Part shown: piece by piece, positions 61,701 to 64,000 of the stretch
Position numbering within the stretch: position 1 is the first letter of the stretch
How the letters are laid out: each line of letters begins with the position of its first letter
Assembly (NCBI RefSeq): GCF_024723255.1
Contig: NZ_JANIAC010000002.1
Coordinates: 558,001 to 622,000, forward strand
Source: Aestuariibaculum sp. M13
Lineage (GTDB): Bacteria; Bacteroidota; Bacteroidia; Flavobacteriales; Flavobacteriaceae
Reading direction: 5' to 3'
Length of the DNA: 64,000 nucleotides
The notes under the pieces: generated by a model
Told to the model about the DNA's origin: nothing
What the model saw: only the letters and a program-made list of their open reading frames with translations
The model's database searches: none
Position numbers and translations under genes: made by a program

Positions 61701-62420
61701 CTAAATTAAATCGAATAGACTATTTACCCCAACATAACGCTCTACCGTGAAACCTTCGGCATACTCGACACCTATTAAACGCCCTAAATCTCTGGCTCGA
61801 TAAATAACACTATCTGTAAAATTCTTGCTTGAAATAGGCGTTTGAGGCTCTTTACTATCTTCACTAAAAAACTGAGTTTTATAAGCCAACACCGATTTCA
61901 TCTTTAAATCAATAAAATCGGAAACATCGACAACAAAATCCGGTTCTATATTCTTCCATTGAATAAAATGATACACTTGCTTTGGTCGCCACGGTTTTTG
62001 CACTTCTTCCTTTTCATTTAAAGTTTCAATTTTAAGTAATCCACTTAAAAAACAAGCATCACTTGCCAATTTACTACCTTTTCCATGATCAATATGTCTA
62101 TCGTCAATAGCATTGCAGATTACAATATCTGGCTGGTATTTTCTAATTTTTGAAATTAAGGCCAACTGATGCGCCTTATCATTTACAAAAAAGCCATCCG
62201 CAAACCTCATATTCTCTCGTACCAGGACATTAAGAATTTCTGCGGCAGCTAAAGCCTCCTCGTCTCTTGTTTCAGCAGTACCACGAGTCCCTAATTCCCC
62301 TCGAGTTAAATCTATAATACCAACTTTTTTTCCGTTAGCTACCTCTTTTGCTATGGTCGCACCGCATCCTAACTCAACATCATCTGGATGGGCCCCAATA
62401 GCAAGTATGTCTAATTTCAT
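61701..62420 (-). CDS. bshB1: Bacillithiol biosynthesis deacetylase BshB1
   Basis: A 239-residue PIG-L/LmbE-family zinc deacetylase. The metal motif AIGAHPDDVELG (His12, Asp15) and the second ligand in DDRHIDHGKGS are intact, and LTRGELGTRGT is typical of BshB1. It removes the acetyl group from GlcNAc-malate to give GlcN-malate, the second step of bacillithiol synthesis, in the cytoplasm. It implies the cell uses bacillithiol as a thiol buffer, relevant to the sulfur genes at 10996-17376. An AATAAGT-T-ACTTATT palindrome lies upstream at 62462-62476. Confidence 0.9.
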   Translation of the reverse strand: MKLDILAIGAHPDDVELGCGATIAKEVANGKKVGIIDLTRGELGTRGTAETRDEEALAAAEILNVLVRENMRFADGFFVNDKAHQLALISKIRKYQPDIVICNAIDDRHIDHGKGSKLASDACFLSGLLKIETLNEKEEVQKPWRPKQVYHFIQWKNIEPDFVVDVSDFIDLKMKSVLAYKTQFFSEDSKEPQTPISSKNFTDSVIYRARDLGRLIGVEYAEGFTVERYVGVNSLFDLI

Positions 62421-62649
62421 ATGCTATAATTTTTATTAAAAAGAACCTGATTTCCCTTACCAATAAGTTACTTATTCCTGAAAAATTTTTAATTTTTATC
62501 AAAAAAACAAAAAAGCTTACAAACAATTAACTGTGATAATCTTTTAAATCCATAAAAAACAGAATTACTACCACGTTTTCGCTTACGTTTTTACTACAAT
62601 TTTACTATTAAAACTTCTAATAATTGAAAAAATAACACTTAATAAAAAG

Positions 62650-62665
62650 TATGACTTTAGTCATA
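62650..62665. promoter_or_regulatory. TATGACT-TT-AGTCATA palindrome upstream of SLC13 gene
   Basis: A perfect 7-bp inverted repeat with 2-base centre, about 110 bases before the permease ATG in the 355-base gap 62421-62775. Possible operator; apart from the 62462 palindrome nothing else is seen in this gap. Confidence 0.4.
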
Positions 62666-62775
62666 ATTATTAGTACCTCTGTACAGTAATTTTAACAAAG
62701 AATTAAGAACCAAACCAGATAAAGCCTACCTTTAAGGAAAATGGTTATTGTAAAATTAATAAACAAATATTAGAT

Positions 62776-64000
62776 ATGATCTATTTAATGCTCTTCATTT
62801 TAGCTGCAACTATTGCCCTTTTCATTTGGGGAAAATTCACTCCTGATATCGTTGCCCTAATCTCAATGTTAGCCTTATTTTTAACTGGAATTTTAGATGC
62901 CACTGAAACATTAAGCGGATTTAGTAATCCTACGGTTATTATGATTGCCGCCCTCTTTATTGTAGGCGAAGGTATTGCCCAAACCGGATGGACAGCTATG
63001 GCGGGTAAAAAGTTTGTAGAATGGGCGGGCAAAAGTGTTCCTAAACTTCTTGTAATCATCACATTGGGAGCAGGAATATTATCCGGTTTTGTTAGTAACA
63101 CCGGTACTGTAGCAACACTAACTCCTTTAACCATATCATCAGCCTGGAGCATTGGTACGCTACCTTCAAAAATGCTTATGCCTGTTGCTTTCGGTTCAAA
63201 TACAGGAGGACTTTTAACTTTAACAGGAACGCCTCCTAATATTATTGCAAGTAATGCTTTAGTGGAATCAGGTTTCGAAGGCTTTTCATTCTTTGAATTT
63301 GCTTTAATTGGTATTCCTCTGTTAATTGTCTGCCTACTTTACTTCAGATATATAGGGTATAAATTATTACCGAATAACAAAACAAACAACAAACCTGTAA
63401 ATATAGAATCTACCCTTCACAACTGGATTGAGGCCTATAAGGTACATGATGACTACTACAGACTACGTATTCGCTCCATATCTCCTCTTATTAACACTAA
63501 AATGGAAGAATGGCAGTTTGAAAAAGAATATAATGTTAATATTATTCGAATTAAACGCAGACATCCTAATGTGTTAAAAGGTATTAATAGTTTTATTGAA
63601 TTTCCTAATCCTCAAACCGAATTATACTATCACGATATCATTACGGTTAAAGGAAGTACAGAAGCCATTAATAAATTAATGATTAGCTTCAGACTTGGTT
63701 TATTACCACTGGAACCTATTACAGACGAGTTAAAACACAACTTGATTAATCAGGAAGTTGGTATGACCGAAGTTATTGTAAATCCTAATTCTATGTTAGT
63801 AGGTAGAAAATACAAATTAGGAGACTACTTTAAAAGATATGGTATTCAGCTTTTAGCAGCTTCACGAAATAATAAACCTCTTCAAGATAAAGACATTGTG
63901 GTAAAAGCCGGAGATGCCTTTTTATTACGAGGAACCTGGGAAGCCATTGATGATCTTAAAAAACAACACGAACACCTTGTTATTATTGGTAGTCCTGAAG
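62776..64000 (+). CDS. SLC13/DASS-type permease (3' end outside window)
   Basis: An open frame of 408 codons running off the window end. Many membrane helices, with the paired family motifs GFVSNTGTVATLTPLTISS and FGSNTGGLLTLTGTPPNIIASNAL. From about residue 225 the cytoplasmic insert has two RCK_C/TrkA-C-type domains (VNIIRIKRRHPN, then RYGIQLLAASRNN with AGDAFLLRG). This layout is the bacterial SLC13 group with an RCK_C insert, often linked to sulfate uptake, or to dicarboxylates. Downstream genes would be needed to decide. Confidence 0.85.
   Translation, partial: MIYLMLFILAATIALFIWGKFTPDIVALISMLALFLTGILDATETLSGFSNPTVIMIAALFIVGEGIAQTGWTAMAGKKFVEWAGKSVPKLLVIITLGAGILSGFVSNTGTVATLTPLTISSAWSIGTLPSKMLMPVAFGSNTGGLLTLTGTPPNIIASNALVESGFEGFSFFEFALIGIPLLIVCLLYFRYIGYKLLPNNKTNNKPVNIESTLHNWIEAYKVHDDYYRLRIRSISPLINTKMEEWQFEKEYNVNIIRIKRRHPNVLKGINSFIEFPNPQTELYYHDIITVKGSTEAINKLMISFRLGLLPLEPITDELKHNLINQEVGMTEVIVNPNSMLVGRKYKLGDYFKRYGIQLLAASRNNKPLQDKDIVVKAGDAFLLRGTWEAIDDLKKQHEHLVIIGSPE

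Noticed and set aside
62781-63152. A 123-codon minus-strand frame
   Set aside because: Antisense of the SLC13 permease, whose plus-strand frame carries the family motifs.

Overview
The window looks like a chromosome segment from a marine-type member of the Bacteroidetes, most likely Flavobacteriaceae. The DNA is AT-rich, promoters fit the Bacteroidetes form (TTTG, about 20 bases, TAnnTTTG), and Shine-Dalgarno sequences are mostly weak. The gene content also fits: a META-domain lipoprotein, BshB1, an Hc1-like histone, a bacteroidetal integrase and tandem M28 lipoprotein peptidases. No rRNA operon, CRISPR array or insertion sequence was seen.

Bases 1-8900 are housekeeping and sensory genes: two small lipoproteins, an aldo/keto reductase, a nitronate monooxygenase-like enzyme, an RlmI-like rRNA methyltransferase, a Crp/Fnr regulator, a secreted protein and a class III nucleotide cyclase with TPRs. 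Divergent from the cyclase lies a sigma-54 activator with an N-terminal cyclic-nucleotide-binding domain (8965-10809). Just downstream of it are two phased palindromic repeats and a near-perfect -24/-12 promoter, then a run of redox and sulfur genes (10996-17376): an OsmC protein, a 1149-residue NifJ/PFOR homologue, a TsdA-like dihaem cytochrome and two exported DsrE-like proteins. The NifJ homologue lacks three of the four cysteines that hold the proximal [4Fe-4S] cluster and also lacks the domain III glycine loop, so it is unlikely to be an ordinary pyruvate:ferredoxin oxidoreductase. I read this block as a candidate cyclic-nucleotide-gated, sigma-54-dependent thiosulfate or sulfane-sulfur system.

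Bases 17600-34760 hold a cupredoxin-like lipoprotein, a DUF418 membrane protein, a histidine kinase/response regulator/cyclase fusion, an RND efflux operon (TolC, adaptor, permease, PII-like protein, DUF2892 protein) with twin GTAAC-N4-GTTAC palindromes at its promoter, a universal stress protein, a DUF3108 protein, an acidic decapeptide-repeat protein and two M28 peptidases.

Bases 35049-60868 are a 25.8 kb integrative element inserted in the 3' end of tRNA-Ser(UGA). It is bounded by a 13-bp direct repeat and by an identical 19-bp GTTACCC arm site near each end. The left part carries the integrase, small DNA-binding proteins, a transglutaminase-like protein and a 472-residue protein with T7-RNA-polymerase-like motifs A, B and C. 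The centre is a tightly packed operon: a UvrD helicase with an Fe-S nuclease domain, an SF1 helicase with coiled coil, a beta-class DNA methyltransferase, a type III Res-like helicase-nuclease, a small membrane protein, a GmrSD-like DUF262/DUF1524 protein, a DUF4268 nuclease-like protein and an HTH protein. The right part has a serine recombinase, a large unrecognised membrane protein and a zinc-ribbon-repeat endonuclease. Three promoters in the element share one GGGAATCC operator. No relaxase or conjugation genes were found.

Bases 60869-64000 return to the chromosome: the native tRNA-Ser terminator, an Hc1-like protein, tRNA-His, BshB1 of bacillithiol synthesis, and an SLC13 permease cut by the window edge.
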